A stretch of 64,000 nt of DNA from the NCBI RefSeq assembly GCF_047324305.1, contig NZ_CP178740.1:4340001-4404000 (forward strand), in the 5' to 3' direction. The notes under the pieces were generated by a model, which saw only the letters and a program-made list of their open reading frames with translations, had not been told where the DNA came from and did not search any database. The stretch comes from Acerihabitans sp047324305. Lineage in GTDB: Bacteria > Pseudomonadota > Gammaproteobacteria > Enterobacterales > Enterobacteriaceae. Below, piece by piece: positions 63,283-64,000 of the stretch; position 1 is the first letter of the stretch; the number at the start of each line of letters is the position of its first letter. The position numbers and the translations under genes were made by a program.

Positions 63283-64000
63283 TCACAGCGGTATAGACCG
63301 CGGCGGACAGCGTTCAATCAACTCAATATTGCCATCGTCATTGACCTGTTCCATATAGACATCAAAACTCCACAGCCGATGAATATGCTTCATCACTTCG
63401 CGCCGGCTTTTAGCCAGCGGCGCGCGGTTTTGCGGCGTATAGCGCAGTGTCAACGAGCGGTCGCCGCGCAGATCGACATTCCAAATCTGGATATCCGGCT
63501 CCAGGTTGCTCAGGTTATATTGCGATGAAAGCTCCTGGCGTATGGCCCGGTAGCCCTCCTCGTTATGAATGGCGGCAATTTCCAGATAATTATTGTGGTC
63601 GTCATCCAATACCGTAAACAAACGGAAATCGCGCATGATTTTCGGCGACAGGAACTGGCTGATAAAACTCTCATCCTTGAAATTATGCATGGCGAAATGC
63701 AAGGTCTCCAGCCAGTCGCTGCCGGCGATATCCGGGAACCAGTGCTTATCTTCGTCCGTCGGCGACTGGCAGATGCGTTTGATATCCTGGAACATGGCGA
63801 ACCCTAACGCATAAGGGTTGATGCCGCTGTAATACGGACTGTTATAGGGCGGCTGGTAGACGACGTTGGTGTGGCTGTGCAGAAACTCCAGCATAAAACG
63901 ATCGGTGACTTTTTTCTCATCATAGAGATGGTTAAGAATGGTGTAGTGCCAGAAGGTGGCCCAGCCTTCGTTCATTACCTGGGTTTGTTTCTGCGGATAA
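63283..64000 (-). CDS. ycgB: SpoVR family protein YcgB (5' end outside window)
   Basis: The last ~239 residues of YcgB/SpoVR are visible: QVMNEGWATFWHYTILNHLY, FLHSHTNVVYQPPYNS, ALGFAMFQDIKRICQSPTDE and QIWNVDLRGDRSLTLRY. The frame stays open through the right edge, so the N-terminal half lies beyond the window. E. coli YcgB is 510 residues. Function poorly known; the family is required for spore coat in Bacillus. Gene order fadR-ycgB is as in E. coli. Confidence 0.95.
   Translation of the reverse strand, partial: YPQKQTQVMNEGWATFWHYTILNHLYDEKKVTDRFMLEFLHSHTNVVYQPPYNSPYYSGINPYALGFAMFQDIKRICQSPTDEDKHWFPDIAGSDWLETLHFAMHNFKDESFISQFLSPKIMRDFRLFTVLDDDHNNYLEIAAIHNEEGYRAIRQELSSQYNLSNLEPDIQIWNVDLRGDRSLTLRYTPQNRAPLAKSRREVMKHIHRLWSFDVYMEQVNDDGNIELIERCPPRSIPL

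Noticed and set aside
1..64000. tRNA, rRNA, CRISPR array or prophage integrase
   Set aside because: I looked for tRNA-like 3' CCA stems, regular repeat-spacer arrays and integrase genes and saw none that I could support.

Overview
The window is a chromosomal segment of an Enterobacterales bacterium. From about 18.7 kb to the right end, gene content and order match the enterobacterial blocks yebW-yebV-letBA-msrC-proQ-prc-htpX-yebQ-kdgR-mgrB-yebO-yobF-cspC, PBP3-rlmA-mntP-yobD-manZYX-yoaE-sdaA-nudL-pabB-yoaH-yoaB-yoaA-tsaB-yeaY-fadD-rnd, and minEDC-ycgL-ycgM-ycgN-dsbB-fadR-ycgB. In E. coli K-12 the rnd side and the min side are far apart. Here rnd and minE are 53 bp apart, as I recall for Yersinia/Serratia-type genomes. 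With the mix of insertion-sequence debris and toxin-like genes, this suggests a non-E. coli lineage such as a Sodalis/Pectobacteriaceae-like bacterium (inference, not proven).

1-5.7 kb is a decayed accessory zone. It holds an IS3-family orfB cut by the window edge and broken by a frameshift, fused to the tail of an unrelated gene; a phd-doc type toxin-antitoxin pair; an orfA stub; a diverged 130-bp repeat present twice; and an orphan flagellar master operon flhDC without motAB/che genes beside it. 5.7-10 kb carries a peptidoglycan-binding plus pesticin/lysozyme-like effector with a periplasmic LprI-type partner (a likely effector-immunity pair), then a divergent LysR / GST / PNPOx-like cluster.

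10.4-18.05 kb is the most unusual part. Two tandem paralogous genes encode proteins of 1212 and 1243 residues with a toxin-like layout. Their C-termini read as an ADP-ribosyltransferase fold: the first copy keeps an R...S...ExE set, and the second has lost most of it. A small DUF697-like gene and a candidate SdsR-like small RNA lie between this island and the core.

18.7-64 kb is core: envelope lipid transport (letAB), RNA chaperone and proteases (proQ, prc, htpX), stress/PhoP feedback (mgrB behind a good PhoP box), a second division-type PBP in the place where Salmonella has PBP3SAL, manganese export under a yybP-ykoY riboswitch (mntP), the mannose PTS (manXYZ), serine deaminase, folate precursor synthesis (pabB), fatty-acid activation and regulation (fadD, fadR), division-site selection (minCDE), disulfide formation (dsbB) and the start of ycgB/spoVR. 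Expected neighbours rsmF, pphA, yobH and nhaB are missing from their usual places. I saw no tRNA, rRNA or CRISPR array.
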